Source: Asanoa ferruginea
GTDB lineage: Bacteria > Actinomycetota > Actinomycetes > Mycobacteriales > Micromonosporaceae
DNA length: 64,000 nt
Assembly: GCF_003387075.1 (NCBI RefSeq)
Contig: NZ_QUMQ01000001.1
Location: 4,216,001 to 4,280,000 of the forward strand
Direction of reading: 5' to 3'
This document shows positions 25,459 to 34,570 of the stretch, piece after piece (the first letter of the stretch is position 1; each line of letters begins with the position of its first letter). Made by a program: the position numbers and the translations under genes. The notes under the pieces were generated by a model. That model was given only the letters and a program-made list of their open reading frames with translations. It was not told the DNA's origin and ran no database searches.

Positions 25459-26637
25459 ATGCCGGACGGCGCCGTGGTGGTGTGGGACGAAGATCTGCTC
25501 GCCTATGACATGGGTGATCATCCGCTCGATCCGGTCCGGGTCGAGTTGACCATCGCGCTGGCTCGCGAGCTAGGCGTCCTCGACCGGCCCGGCGTGCGGA
25601 TCGTCAAGCCCACGCCGGCCGACGACGCGGCCCTGACCCGGGTGCACCGGGCCGACTACCTCGACGCCGTGCGGGCGGCACCCCATGATCCTTTCTTCAA
25701 GGGGTACGGGTTCGGCACGCCGGACAATCCGGTCTTCGACCACATGCACGACGCATCGGCCCTGATCGCCGGCGCCACGATCGCGGCAGCCGAAGCGGTC
25801 TGGCGCGGCGAGGCGCGACACGCCGTCAACATCGCCGGCGGGCTGCACCACGCGATGCCCGGCCGGGCGTCCGGATTCTGCGTCTACAACGACCCCGCGG
25901 TGGCGATCGCCCGCCTGTTGGACCAGGGCGCCGAGCGCATCGCGTACGTCGATATCGATGTCCACCACGGCGACGGCGTCCAGGCGATCTTCTACGACGA
26001 CCCGCGGGTGTTGACGATCTCGCTGCACGAGTCGCCGCTCGCGCTGTTCCCCGGCACCGGCTTTCCCGACGAGACCGGCGGCCCGGGCGCCGAGGGGAGC
26101 GCCGTCAACATCGCCCTCCCGGCGGGCACCGGCGACACGGGCTGGCTACGCGCGTTCCACGCCGTCGTGCCGAGCGTGCTGCGCGCGTTCCGCCCGCAAC
26201 TGCTGTTCAGCCAGTGCGGCGCCGACAGCCACCGGCTCGACCCGCTGGCTGACCTGCGCCTGTCCGTCGATGGCCAGCGCGCCGCACACCTCGCGATGCG
26301 CGACCTGGCCGAGGAACTGTGCGAGGGCCGCTGGGTGGCGACCGGCGGCGGCGGGTACGCGCTGGTCGAGGTCGTCCCGCGGACCTGGACCCACCTGCTG
26401 GCCACCGCCACGGGCGAGCCACTCGACCCGCTGACCCCGACGCCGGCCGGCTGGCGCGCGCTGGCGGCGGCCCGGATGCCGGGCCGGCCCATCCCGCTGC
26501 GGCTGACCGACGACGGCGACACCACGTTCCAGCCCTGGCAGCCGGGCAGCGAAGACGCGGTCGACCGGGCGGTCACCCAGACCCGCTCCGCGGTGTTCCC
26601 GCTGCTGGGCCTGGACCCGCTCGACCCCCGGGACTGA
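25459..26637 (+). CDS. acuC: AcuC-type class I histone-deacetylase-fold enzyme
   Basis: This is a predicted zinc-dependent lysine deacetylase of 392 residues. Hallmarks are GGLHHAMPGRASGFCVYND (charge-relay histidines), YVDIDVHHGDGV with zinc ligands D167 and H169, the downstream QCGADSHRLDPL with the third zinc ligand, and WVATGGGGYAL. AcuC of Bacillus deacetylates acetyl-CoA synthetase. Here a GNAT/acyl-CoA-synthetase-fold acetyltransferase lies 85 bp downstream on the same strand, so eraser and writer are probably co-expressed. It starts 25 bp after sseA. Confidence 0.92.
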   Translation: MPDGAVVVWDEDLLAYDMGDHPLDPVRVELTIALARELGVLDRPGVRIVKPTPADDAALTRVHRADYLDAVRAAPHDPFFKGYGFGTPDNPVFDHMHDASALIAGATIAAAEAVWRGEARHAVNIAGGLHHAMPGRASGFCVYNDPAVAIARLLDQGAERIAYVDIDVHHGDGVQAIFYDDPRVLTISLHESPLALFPGTGFPDETGGPGAEGSAVNIALPAGTGDTGWLRAFHAVVPSVLRAFRPQLLFSQCGADSHRLDPLADLRLSVDGQRAAHLAMRDLAEELCEGRWVATGGGGYALVEVVPRTWTHLLATATGEPLDPLTPTPAGWRALAAARMPGRPIPLRLTDDGDTTFQPWQPGSEDAVDRAVTQTRSAVFPLLGLDPLDPRD

Positions 26638-26722
26638 GCTAGATCAAGATGGGCAAGGCGATCGGACACTGACCGCGGCCGCCATATGGTGGGTGCGGGA
26701 GACCGAGTCAACCGGAGCCGAC

Positions 26723-29269
26723 GTGACCGACAAAGCCGCCGAGCGGTCGGCGGACGTCCTGCTGAGTGACGGCACCACTGTCCACGTGCGACAGATGCAG
26801 CCGGAGGACGGGCCGGCTGTGGTGGCGACGCACTCGCGATTCTCCGAGCGGACCCGGTATCTGCGCTTCTTCTCGCCGTACCCCCGGATCCCCGAACGCG
26901 ACCTGCAGCGCTTCGTCAACGTCGACCACCGCGACAGGGAAGCGTTCGTGGTCGAGATCGGCGGCCGGCTCGTCGCGATCGGCCGCTACGACCGCCTCGG
27001 CCCGGACGCGGGCGACGCCGAGGTGGCGTTCGTGGTCGAAGACGCCTACCAGGGCCGCGGCATCGGCCCGCTGCTGATGGAATACCTGGCCGCCGCCGCG
27101 CGCGATGTCGGCATCACCCGGTTCGTCGCCGAGGTGCTGCCGGCAAACGCGACCATGCTGCGGGTTTTCGGAGATTTCGGGTACGAGGTGGAGCGCCGCT
27201 ACGCCGACGGCGTCGTACACCTGGAGTTCCCGATCGCACCGACGGAGAGTTCGCTCGAGGTGCAGTGGCGGCGGGAGCACCGCACCGAGGCGCGGTCGAT
27301 CGCCCGGCTGCTCACACCGCGCGGCGTCGCCGTCTACGGCGCGAGCGCCAGCGGCCACGGCGTCGGCGCGGCTGTGCTCGGCCATCTGCGCGACGGCGGT
27401 TTCGCGGGAGCGGTCGTGCCGGTCCACCCGAGCGCGCCGCGGGTCGGCGGGCTGCCCGCCGTCACCGCGGCCCGCAACGCCGGCACGCCGCTGGACCTGG
27501 CCGTGGTCGCCGTGCCACCCGACCGGATCGCGTCGGTCGTCGACGACGCGGCGGCGGCCGGAATGCACGCGCTCGTCGTGGTCAGCGCGGGCTTCGCCGA
27601 GACCGGCCCGGCCGGCGCCGCCGCGCAGGCCGAGCTGATCCGCCGGGCCCACGCAGGCGGGATGCGCGTAGTCGGCCCGAACTGCCTGGGCATCGCCAAC
27701 ACCGACCCGGCCGTGCGGCTCAACGCCACATTGGCACCGCGCCTGCCGGCGCCGGGCCGGGTCGGCTTCTTCAGCCAGTCGGGCGCGCTCGGTGTGGCGC
27801 TGCTCGCCGAGGCCGACCGGCGCGGCCTGGGCCTGTCGAGCTTCGTCTCGGCCGGCAACCGGGCCGACGTCTCGGGCAACGACCTGCTCCAATACTGGCG
27901 CGACGACCCCAGCACCGACGTGATCCTGCTCTACCTGGAGTCGTTCGGAAACCCGCGAAAGTTCGCCCGCCTGGCCCGCGGCATCGGCCGCGGCAAGCCG
28001 ATCGTCGCGGTCGCGTCGTCGGCCCGCCCACCGGGCAGCACCGAGCGCGGCCCCGACCCGGCCGCGGTCCGCGCGCTGTTCTCCCGCTCCGGCGTGATCC
28101 GCGTCGACACCGTAGGTGAGCTGTTCGACGTTGGGGCCCTGCTGTCCTTCCAGCCGCTGCCCGGCGGCCGCCGGGTCGGCATCGTCGGCAACTCGCCGGC
28201 GCTCACGACCCTGGCCCGCGACGCCTGCTCCGCCAACGGCCTGCGGGTCGCCGAGGGCTACCCGCGCGACGTGGGCCCGGTGGCGGGCGCGCACGAGTTC
28301 GGCGACGTACTGGCTTCGGCCGCCGTCGACCCCGCCGTCGACGCTCTGGTCGTGGTGCTGGCCCCGCCGCTGCCGGGTCAACTGGTGGCCGACGACGCCG
28401 ACTTCACGGCGACGATCGCGAGCGTGGCGCTGGCCGGCGACAAGCCGGTCGTGGTGACGTCTCTTGTGGAGCGGGTGGGGCCCGGCATTCCGGCCTACCC
28501 CTCGGTCGAGGAGGCGGCCCGCGCGCTGGGCCGGGTCGCGGGCTACGCCGAGTGGCGGCGGGAGCCGCGCGGCGTGATCCCGCCGCTGTCCGGTGTGGAC
28601 ATGGACCGGGCGTCGGTGGCGACGGACCCGGGAGAGTTGCTTGCCGCGTATGGGATCCGGCTGGTCCCCGACGCCCTGGTCGACGCGGGCGCGGCGGCTG
28701 TTGTGGCGGCGGCCGAGCTTGGCTTGCCGGTCGCGCTCAAGGCCGCGGGGCCGTCGTTGCGGCACCGCATCGACCTGGGCGCGGTCCGCCTCAACCTGCG
28801 CGACGGTGATGCGGTCCGGCTCGCCTACGAGGAACTGGCCGGTGCGTTCGGCCCGCAGGTGCTGGTGCAGCCGATGGTGCCGGCTGGGGTGGCCTGTGTG
28901 ATCGAGATGCTCGAAGATCCGGAGTTCGGTCCGGTGGTTGGGTTCGGGCTCGGCGGGGTCGCCACGGAGTTGCTGGGCGACCGCGCCTGGCGTGCCGCGC
29001 CGCTCAGCGATAGGGGTGCGTCGGCCCTCGTCGACGAGCCGCGGGCGGCGCCGCTGCTGCACGGCTATCGCGGCGCGGCAGCGGTCGATCGCGGCGCGTT
29101 GGTCGATCTTCTTCTGCGGGTTGGGCGCCTTGCCGACGAGCAGCCTCGGGTGCGGTCGTTGTCGCTGAATCCGGTGCTCGCCCGCCCCGACGGGCTGTCG
29201 GTCCTCCACGCCACGGTGACCTTCGGCGATCCCGGCACCCGCCCCGACACCGGCCCCAGACACATCTGA
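26723..29269 (+). CDS. Bifunctional GNAT acetyltransferase / ADP-forming acyl-CoA-synthetase-like protein (Pat type)
   Basis: This 848-residue protein has domains in the order GNAT then acyl-CoA-synthetase-like, the so-called type II arrangement. The GNAT domain spans about 8-170 (AFVVEDAYQGRGIGPLLMEYLAAAA). A CoA-binding Rossmann domain follows (GVAVYGASASGHGVGAAVLGHL), then ligase-CoA domains (GFFSQSGALGVALL, VGIVGNSPALT) and a C-terminal ATP-grasp domain (ALKAAGPSLRHRID). Such proteins acetylate acetyl-CoA synthetase and other targets. GTG 26723 is chosen because GGAG lies 7 nt upstream; GTG 26693 is an in-frame alternative. Adjacency to acuC supports a reversible-acetylation module. Confidence 0.92.
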   Translation: MTDKAAERSADVLLSDGTTVHVRQMQPEDGPAVVATHSRFSERTRYLRFFSPYPRIPERDLQRFVNVDHRDREAFVVEIGGRLVAIGRYDRLGPDAGDAEVAFVVEDAYQGRGIGPLLMEYLAAAARDVGITRFVAEVLPANATMLRVFGDFGYEVERRYADGVVHLEFPIAPTESSLEVQWRREHRTEARSIARLLTPRGVAVYGASASGHGVGAAVLGHLRDGGFAGAVVPVHPSAPRVGGLPAVTAARNAGTPLDLAVVAVPPDRIASVVDDAAAAGMHALVVVSAGFAETGPAGAAAQAELIRRAHAGGMRVVGPNCLGIANTDPAVRLNATLAPRLPAPGRVGFFSQSGALGVALLAEADRRGLGLSSFVSAGNRADVSGNDLLQYWRDDPSTDVILLYLESFGNPRKFARLARGIGRGKPIVAVASSARPPGSTERGPDPAAVRALFSRSGVIRVDTVGELFDVGALLSFQPLPGGRRVGIVGNSPALTTLARDACSANGLRVAEGYPRDVGPVAGAHEFGDVLASAAVDPAVDALVVVLAPPLPGQLVADDADFTATIASVALAGDKPVVVTSLVERVGPGIPAYPSVEEAARALGRVAGYAEWRREPRGVIPPLSGVDMDRASVATDPGELLAAYGIRLVPDALVDAGAAAVVAAAELGLPVALKAAGPSLRHRIDLGAVRLNLRDGDAVRLAYEELAGAFGPQVLVQPMVPAGVACVIEMLEDPEFGPVVGFGLGGVATELLGDRAWRAAPLSDRGASALVDEPRAAPLLHGYRGAAAVDRGALVDLLLRVGRLADEQPRVRSLSLNPVLARPDGLSVLHATVTFGDPGTRPDTGPRHI

Positions 29270-29385
29270 CGGCGCCCTCGGCCTGCCGGCAACGGTCTGC
29301 CGGTCCGCGGCGCTGCGGTTCATCGGCCCTGAGGCCCGTCAGTCGCTACAAGTCTGAGGCGCGTCGGCGTTCCAGCGGCCCGTCG

Positions 29386-29658
29386 GCCTTGCGGCCCTTC
29401 GGCCTGTCGGCCTTGCGGCCTGTCGGCCTTGCGGCCTGTCGGCCTTGCGGCCTGTCGGCCTTGCGGCCTGTCGGCCTTGCGGCCTGTCGGCCTTGCGGCC
29501 TGTCGGCCTTGCGGCCTGTCGGCCTTGCGGCCTGTCGGCCTTGCGGCCTGTCGGCCTTGCGGCCTGTCGGCCTTGCGGCCTGTCGGCCTTGCGGCCTGTC
29601 GGCCTTGCGGCCTGTCGGCCTTGCGGCCTGTCGGCCTTGCGGCCTGTCGGCCTTGCGG
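29386..29658. repeat. 16-bp tandem repeat, about 17 copies, between pat and a membrane-protein gene
   Basis: The unit CTTGCGGCCTGTCGGC repeats almost without change. Sixteen is not a multiple of three, so all three frames stay open and the apparent proteins (poly RPTGRKADRPQG) are artefacts. It fills most of the 449-bp gap between convergent genes. I see no gene in 29270-29718. Confidence 0.93.
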
Positions 29659-29718
29659 TCCTTCCGTCTTGGGGCCTGGAGCTCGCAGCCTGTTCGCCCC
29701 GCACGCCCTTCGGCTCGG

Positions 29719-30051
29719 TCATCCGAGGCAGGCGCAGGATGGGAGATAGGTCGCCAGTATGCCGACGATGGCCGCTGCGACCAGGCCAGCCCCGCCGAGA
29801 CGGCTGGCGAGTCTGGTGCCGCGGACATCGCGCAGGTAGGCGATCACGCCGTAGCCCGCGAACAGCAGAACGCCCGCCGCGATCGAGAGGGTCGGGTAGG
29901 GGGCTGCGCGGAATCCCCACCACCCGAGGGCGAGCAAGCCGCACGCGGCAAGTGCGATGAGGATCTCGGTGGCGAAGTCGAACAAGAGGTCCCGGACGAA
30001 CTCGAGGCCGGCCCACAGCACGTCCATGACCCGCAACAGGACGCGCAACAT
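29719..30051 (-). CDS. Small integral membrane protein (110 aa)
   Basis: This 110-residue protein of unknown function has three predicted transmembrane helices: about 23-42 (ILIALAACGLLALGWWGF), 49-66 (LSIAAGVLLFAGYGVIAYL) and 80-103 (GLVAAAIVGILATYLPSCACLG). The C-terminal CACLG is unusual. ATG 30051 is chosen because a longer in-frame extension would run through a hairpin; ATG 30027 is a second candidate. Its 3-prime end faces the 16-bp repeat array. Confidence 0.7.
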   Translation of the reverse strand: MLRVLLRVMDVLWAGLEFVRDLLFDFATEILIALAACGLLALGWWGFRAAPYPTLSIAAGVLLFAGYGVIAYLRDVRGTRLASRLGGAGLVAAAIVGILATYLPSCACLG

Positions 30052-30063
30052 CCCAGGGAGTAT

Positions 30064-30102
30064 CCGGCATCGGAGGCGGTCTCGGATCACCTCCGATGCC
30101 GG
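30064..30102 (-). terminator. Terminator hairpin after the MFS remnant
   Basis: A perfect 13-bp stem (CCGGCATCGGAGG with its complement) and a 13-nt loop lie 8 nt past the stop codon of the truncated MFS gene. Confidence 0.8.
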
Positions 30103-30109
30103 GCCGCGG

Positions 30110-30526
30110 CTAGGCCGATCCGGTCGGGCCCGCACCCGCCGCAGCGGGCGAGCGTTGGGCGACCGACTCGTCGGTCCCGCCGGCGTCGGGCGACGGGATC
30201 CGGGCGGACCGGGCAGGCCCGAGATTCAGTGAGAGCTGGCGAACGCCAGGTGCGAAGACCGTGCTGATCATCGCGACCGCCACCAGGACAGCCGCGATGA
30301 CCAGGGGGAGCGCCTCGCCGCCCGAGGCTGATGACGCCAGGGGGGCCAGGGCCATGCCTAGGGGCATCGCCGAGAAGGAGATGAGCATGTCCCACGAGTT
30401 GACCCGGGCCAGGCGGTCCGGCGCGACGTGTTGTTGGACCACTGACTCCCAGACCGGGTTGAGGAATCCGAGCGCGGCCAGGGACAACCCGTAGCTGATC
30501 GCCAACAACGGCGCCGATGCGGGCAC
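30110..30526 (-). pseudogene. C-terminal remnant of an MFS transporter
   Basis: About 138 codons remain. They start abruptly inside a transmembrane region (APLLAISYGLSLAALGFLNP) and continue with VWESVVQQHVAPDRLARVNSWD, a loop typical of 12-TM MFS exporters. Two more helices (GMALAPLA, LPLVIAAVLVAVAMISTV) and a polar tail follow. A complete transporter would need about 270 more residues upstream. Instead the sequence runs into a MarR-like fragment on the opposite strand, so the N-terminal two-thirds and the promoter appear to be deleted. Confidence 0.75.
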
Positions 30527-30645
30527 TGGGCTACGAGGAGCACCGTGTTCTCGGCGTGCTCAACTCGCGCGAGCGCAAGCAACTCTCCGACCTGCTCCGC
30601 CGGGTCATGATCGCGGCAGAGAAAGGCCCCCCGCCACCGCAGTGA
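30517..30645 (+). pseudogene. C-terminal remnant of a MarR-type regulator
   Basis: The plus frame ending at TGA 30643-30645 reads GYEEHRVLGVLNSRERKQLS then DLLRRVMIAAEKGPP, the C-terminal helix and tail of MarR-family regulators. No winged HTH precedes it. Upstream of about 30520 the sequence is the MFS remnant on the other strand. The simplest explanation is one deletion that removed the 5-prime halves of a divergent marR/MFS pair. Confidence 0.6.
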
Positions 30646-30654
30646 CGAGGGGCC
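30625..30654 (-). terminator. Terminator after sigB
   Basis: On the minus strand GGCCCC pairs with GGGGCC and is followed by TTTCTCT, 17 nt past the sigB stop. It overlaps the end of the MarR remnant. Confidence 0.65.
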
Positions 30655-30670
30655 GAAGAAAGGAAACCCC

Positions 30671-31630
30671 TCAGGACGCGTAAGCCTCCAGGCGCTGCGC
30701 CCGCGACGGGTGGCGCAGCTTGAGCAGCGTCACTTTCTCGATCTGGCGGATCCGCTCGCGGGAGAGCCCGAACTCGCGGCCCACCTCGTCGAGCGTGCGC
30801 TGCCGGCCGTCGTCGAGGCCGAACCGCAGCCGGATGACCGCCTGCTCCCGCGAAGAGAGCGTCGACAGCACGATCTCGACCTCGTTGCGCAGCATGCCCT
30901 GCGAGACCTCGTCGGCCGGCTCCTGGCGGGCATCGACGCCGACGACGAAGTCACCGAGGGCGCTCTCGCCGTCTTCACCGACCGCCTGGTCGAGGCTGAC
31001 CGGCTCCCGATCGTACGAAATCAGCTCGATGACCTGAAATTCCTGCATGCCCAGCGCGACAGCGACCTCGGGGACGGTGGGCTCCCGGCCCAGTGAGACG
31101 GCGAGGTCGCGGCGAGCGCGGACCATCTTGTTGACCTGCTCGACCATGTGCACCGGAATGCGGATCGTGCGCGACTGGTCGGCCATGGCGCGGGTGATCG
31201 CCTGGCGGATCCACCAGGTCGCGTAGGTGGAGAACTTGTAGCCCTTGGCGTAGTCGAACTTCTCGACCGCGCGGATGAGCCCGAGGTTGCCTTCCTGGAT
31301 CAGGTCGAGGAAAGCCATCCCACGGCCGGTGTAACGCTTGGCGATGCTGACCACGAGCCGCAGGTTGGCCTCGAGGAGGCGGTCCTTGGCGGCGTGCCCT
31401 TCGAGGGCGACGATTTCCAGATCGGCCCGGATGTCGACGGGCAGCCCGGCCGCCGCGGCGAGCTTCTCCTCGGCGAACAGCCCCGCCTCGATCCGCCGCG
31501 CCAGGTCGACCTCTTCGACAGCGGTCAGCAGCTTGGTGCGACCGATGCCGTTGAGGTAGGCGCGCACGAGGTCGGCGGAGACGCCACGCTCATCGGTGGC
31601 GTCCAGATCGACCTGGTCGTAGTCGTTCAT
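30671..31630 (-). CDS. sigB: Sigma-70 family factor SigB (principal-like)
   Basis: This is a group 2 sigma factor of 319 residues. Region 1.2 is [23 protein letters not shown]. Region 2 contains [40 protein letters not shown] and [16 protein letters not shown]. Region 3 and region 4.2 ([20 protein letters not shown]) are complete. There is no long N-terminal region 1.1, unlike SigA in this window. Its place near ideR matches mycobacterial sigB (Rv2710 as I recall), which acts in stress and stationary phase. It is divergent from spo0M. Confidence 0.93.
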   Translation of the reverse strand: MNDYDQVDLDATDERGVSADLVRAYLNGIGRTKLLTAVEEVDLARRIEAGLFAEEKLAAAAGLPVDIRADLEIVALEGHAAKDRLLEANLRLVVSIAKRYTGRGMAFLDLIQEGNLGLIRAVEKFDYAKGYKFSTYATWWIRQAITRAMADQSRTIRIPVHMVEQVNKMVRARRDLAVSLGREPTVPEVAVALGMQEFQVIELISYDREPVSLDQAVGEDGESALGDFVVGVDARQEPADEVSQGMLRNEVEIVLSTLSSREQAVIRLRFGLDDGRQRTLDEVGREFGLSRERIRQIEKVTLLKLRHPSRAQRLEAYAS

Positions 31631-31823
31631 TTCCTGCTACCCCGCTTCCCGGCGACCTTCCGTGGTGCCGTGCGAAGAGCTTCTCGCAATGGGCGTGAAG
31701 CGGGGGTGAGGAGATTGGGTGGGTGGCATGAATCCGGGAGCCTCTTTTTACCTGCTTGCCGCTTTTAGCCCCGTTGCGCCCGGCCGCTAGTCTGCTCGCA
31801 ACTCCACACCAGAAAGGCGCGTC

Positions 31824-32612
31824 GTGGTTTTCAAGCGAATGTTGCAGGCGATGGGAGTCGGCGGACCGTCGGTCGAGACGGTGCTGACCAACCCCAACTG
31901 CCGCCCCGGCGGTTTCCTGGAGGGCCAGATCCACGTCGAAGGTGGCGACCACGCGGTCGACATCGAGTACGTCGCCCTCGGCATGGTCACCCGGGTGGAG
32001 GTGGAGAGCGGCGACGCCGAATATGACTCGACCACCGAGTTCCACCGGCAGCGCGCGACCGGCGCCTTCCGCTTGGAGCCCAAGCAGCGTTACGACATCC
32101 CGTTCCGCTTCGACGTGCCTTGGGAAACCCCGATCACCGAGGTGTACGGGCAGCACCTGCACGGCATGACGATGGCGCTGCGCACCGAGCTCGAGGTGGC
32201 CCGCGCGGTCGACAAGGGCGACCTGGACGCGGTCGCCGTGCACCCGCTGCCGGCGCAGGAACGGATCCTCGAAGGGCTCCTCCGGCTCGGCTTCCGGTTC
32301 GCCCGGGCCGACGTGGAGAGTGGCCGGATCTACGGCGTGCAGCAGAGCCTGCCGTTCTACCAGGAGATCGAGTTCTACCCGTCGCCGCAGTTCGCGTCGG
32401 CGATCAACCAGCTCGAGCTGACCTTCCTGGCCACGCCGCAGCACCTCCAGGTGGTGCTCGAGCTCGGCAAGCGCGGCGGGCTGTTCACCGATGGGCACGA
32501 CAGCTTCGGCCGGTTCACCGTCGACTATGCGACCGCCGAGCAGACCGACTGGACCGCACAGCTGCACGGCTGGCTCGAGCAGTCACTGCGCAAGCGCGGG
32601 CTGTTCCACTGA
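31824..32612 (+). CDS. spo0M: SpoOM (Spo0M) family sporulation-control protein
   Basis: This 262-residue arrestin-fold protein of the SpoOM family contains VETVLTNPNCRPGGFLEGQIHVEGG, IEYVALGMVTRVEVE, and FEIPW-type segments (IPFRFDVPWETPITEV). In Bacillus Spo0M influences sporulation and cell division; in actinobacteria the role is unclear. The GTG start at 31824 has AAAGG upstream. It is divergent from sigB (193-bp gap), which invites co-regulation under stress. Its stop abuts the end of the convergent dtd gene with no gap. Confidence 0.9.
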   Translation: MVFKRMLQAMGVGGPSVETVLTNPNCRPGGFLEGQIHVEGGDHAVDIEYVALGMVTRVEVESGDAEYDSTTEFHRQRATGAFRLEPKQRYDIPFRFDVPWETPITEVYGQHLHGMTMALRTELEVARAVDKGDLDAVAVHPLPAQERILEGLLRLGFRFARADVESGRIYGVQQSLPFYQEIEFYPSPQFASAINQLELTFLATPQHLQVVLELGKRGGLFTDGHDSFGRFTVDYATAEQTDWTAQLHGWLEQSLRKRGLFH

Positions 32613-33035
32613 TCAGAGTTCCAACAGGACGGTTCGCGGGCCCACGTTCACGCTCTCCACGAGCATGTGGGCCCGGAACCGGCCGGTCTCGACGTGTGCG
32701 CCCCGGCCGCGCAGGGCATCCGCGAACGCGGTCACCAGCGGCTCGGCCACCTCGGCCGGTGCCGCCGCCGACCAGCTCGGCCGGCGTCCTTTGCGCGCGT
32801 CCGCGTACAACGTGAACTGACTGACCACCAACACGGGTGCGCCGACGTCGCTGGCCGACTTCTCGTCGTCGAGGATGCGCAGCTCCCAGACCTTGCGGGC
32901 GAGCGTGTCGGCCTTCGCGAGATCGTCGCTGTGCGTCACGCCGAGCAGCACCAGCAGCCCGTCAGAGACCGAGCCCACGGTCGAGCCGTCGACGGTGACG
33001 GACGCCCGCGACACCGTCTGCACCAGCGCCCTCAC
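32613..33035 (-). CDS. dtd: D-aminoacyl-tRNA deacylase
   Basis: This protein removes D-amino acids (and glycine mischarged on tRNA-Ala) from tRNA. It has 140 residues, the standard length. It has [16 protein letters not shown] at the start, then [13 protein letters not shown], the catalytic strand [17 protein letters not shown] and the second cross-dimer motif [19 protein letters not shown] (the usual GxFGAxM-like site, here GRFRAHM). The GTG start overlaps the stop of the upstream methyltransferase gene (GTGA), indicating coupling. A longer in-frame extension antisense to nothing functional is rejected. Confidence 0.94.
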   Translation of the reverse strand: MRALVQTVSRASVTVDGSTVGSVSDGLLVLLGVTHSDDLAKADTLARKVWELRILDDEKSASDVGAPVLVVSQFTLYADARKGRRPSWSAAAPAEVAEPLVTAFADALRGRGAHVETGRFRAHMLVESVNVGPRTVLLEL

Positions 33036-34510
33036 GCCACCGGCTCCACGATCCCGCGCTCGACCAGGTGCGCCACGATCGGCCCGGCGGCCAGCGCCAG
33101 GTCGGCCTCCTCCACCTCGTGCGCGGCGGCCAGCAGGGCGATCTGGTCGCGCAGCGGCACCTCCCCGTCGGCGCCGCTGACCAGGGCCAGCACCAGCGGG
33201 TCGACCTCCTCGCTCCAGCGCAGCCCTTCCGGCATGACCAGCACCTGGCGGTCGACCGCCCAGCCCTCGTCGCCGAGCGTCGCCTCCTGCTGGAGTTGCA
33301 GGCCCGGCGCGCTGCGATAGCGGGTGGCCAGCAGGTCGGCGTCGCGGACGAAGTCCTGCCGGTGGAACCAGTGCGCGATCTGCTCGCCCAGCGGCTGCTG
33401 CACCTGCTGCCGGAGGTCTTCCACCCGCACCACCGGGTCGTCGTGCCCACCTCGGCGCAGCGTGACCAGGCCGAAGCCGATCGCCGCGACGTCGTTGGCG
33501 TCGAACCAGTCGAGCCAGGCGGCGGCGCGGGCCGGGTCGCCGTCTTCGTTGGCGTCGGCGAGCCAGAGACTGACGTAGGTCATCGGGTCGGCGACCTCGC
33601 GCTGGATCACCCAGGCGTCCAGACCGGTGCCGGCGAACCAGCCCTCGACCCGCTCGCCCCACTCCTCGCCGGCGACGTGTTCCCAGTTGGCCAGGAACTG
33701 CATCACGCCGCCCTCGGTGAGCAGGCCCGGCGCGGCGGCGGCGAGTTCGGCGCAGACCGCGTCGCCGGCCCGGCCCGAGTCGCGGTAGGTGTGTGTGGTG
33801 GTGCCCGGCCCGATCACGAACGGCGGGTTGCTGACCACCAGGTCGAACTGCCGCCCGCGGACGGGTTCGACCAGGTCGCCGCGGAGCATCTCCCACTCCT
33901 GGCCGCTCAGTGCCGCGGTGGTGGCGGCGAACCGCAGCGCCCGCTCGGACAGGTCGGTGGCGGTGACCGCGCCGGCGTGGGTGGCCAGGTGCAACGCCTG
34001 CACGCCGCAGCCGGTGCCGAGGTCGAGCGCGGTGCCGACCGGCCGGCGGAGGGCGGCGCCGACCAGGGTCGACGAGGCGCCGCCGATGCCGAGCACGTGG
34101 TCGGGGCGCAGCGGCTGGCCCGGACGCGCCGAGGAGGGCACGTCGGAAAGGACCCACCAGGCGTCACCGTAGGGTTCGAGGTCGACTCCCTGCCGCACCC
34201 CGCCGCCCGGAGCGGCTTCGATCAACCCGGCGTCGAACGCCTCGGCGAAGTCGAGCGGCGCGAGCGCGGCGGCGACCGCCTCGACCGGCTCGGTCTGCGC
34301 GCAGACGAACAGGCGGATCAGCGTGGCGAGCGGATCCCGTTCTTCGGTGATCCGCAACGCGGCGCGGAAGTCGTTGCGGGCCACGGCGGCGGTCGCGGCC
34401 GGCCCGAGCCGTTCGGCGATCCCCGCCGAGGTGAAAGCGGCCGCACCGAGCGCGTCCCGCAACCGCGCGACGCCATCGGGGGACAGGAGCATGTCGGACA
34501 CGTACGGCAT
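33032..34510 (-). CDS. Class I SAM-dependent methyltransferase with NPPF motif
   Basis: This 492-residue protein has an N-terminal helical domain (1-135), then a Rossmann methyltransferase domain (about 140-330) with [14 protein letters not shown] and the catalytic [10 protein letters not shown] long C-terminal domain of its own follows. The NPPF motif points to N-methylation of a nucleobase or a glutamine or side-chain amide, as in PrmC/RsmC relatives. The exact substrate is unknown. It is translationally coupled to dtd, which suggests a role in translation. ATG 34510 has no strong ribosome-binding site. Confidence 0.88.
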   Translation of the reverse strand: MPYVSDMLLSPDGVARLRDALGAAAFTSAGIAERLGPAATAAVARNDFRAALRITEERDPLATLIRLFVCAQTEPVEAVAAALAPLDFAEAFDAGLIEAAPGGGVRQGVDLEPYGDAWWVLSDVPSSARPGQPLRPDHVLGIGGASSTLVGAALRRPVGTALDLGTGCGVQALHLATHAGAVTATDLSERALRFAATTAALSGQEWEMLRGDLVEPVRGRQFDLVVSNPPFVIGPGTTTHTYRDSGRAGDAVCAELAAAAPGLLTEGGVMQFLANWEHVAGEEWGERVEGWFAGTGLDAWVIQREVADPMTYVSLWLADANEDGDPARAAAWLDWFDANDVAAIGFGLVTLRRGGHDDPVVRVEDLRQQVQQPLGEQIAHWFHRQDFVRDADLLATRYRSAPGLQLQQEATLGDEGWAVDRQVLVMPEGLRWSEEVDPLVLALVSGADGEVPLRDQIALLAAAHEVEEADLALAAGPIVAHLVERGIVEPVA

Positions 34511-34526
34511 CCTGTCATGATGCGTT

Positions 34527-34559
34527 GAGGGCCCCTCCCGCGACGCGGGAGAGGCCCTC
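34527..34559 (-). terminator. Terminator after the M28 peptidase gene
   Basis: Two 7-bp stem segments (GAGGGCC with GGCCCTC, and CTCCCGC with GCGGGAG) are separated by one C-A mismatch around a 3-nt loop, 11 nt past the peptidase stop. Confidence 0.8.
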
Positions 34560-34570
34560 AGCAGGCCTTG

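Noticed and set aside
26708-29323. 871-codon frame antisense to the Pat-type gene
   Set aside because: It is an antisense shadow in a GC-rich gene, with no domain.
29339-30070. Long minus-strand frame encoding Arg/Lys/Pro/Gln-rich protein over the 16-bp repeat
   Set aside because: The unit length is not a multiple of three, so similar frames open in several phases. The frame then runs antisense or out of phase into the small membrane-protein gene.
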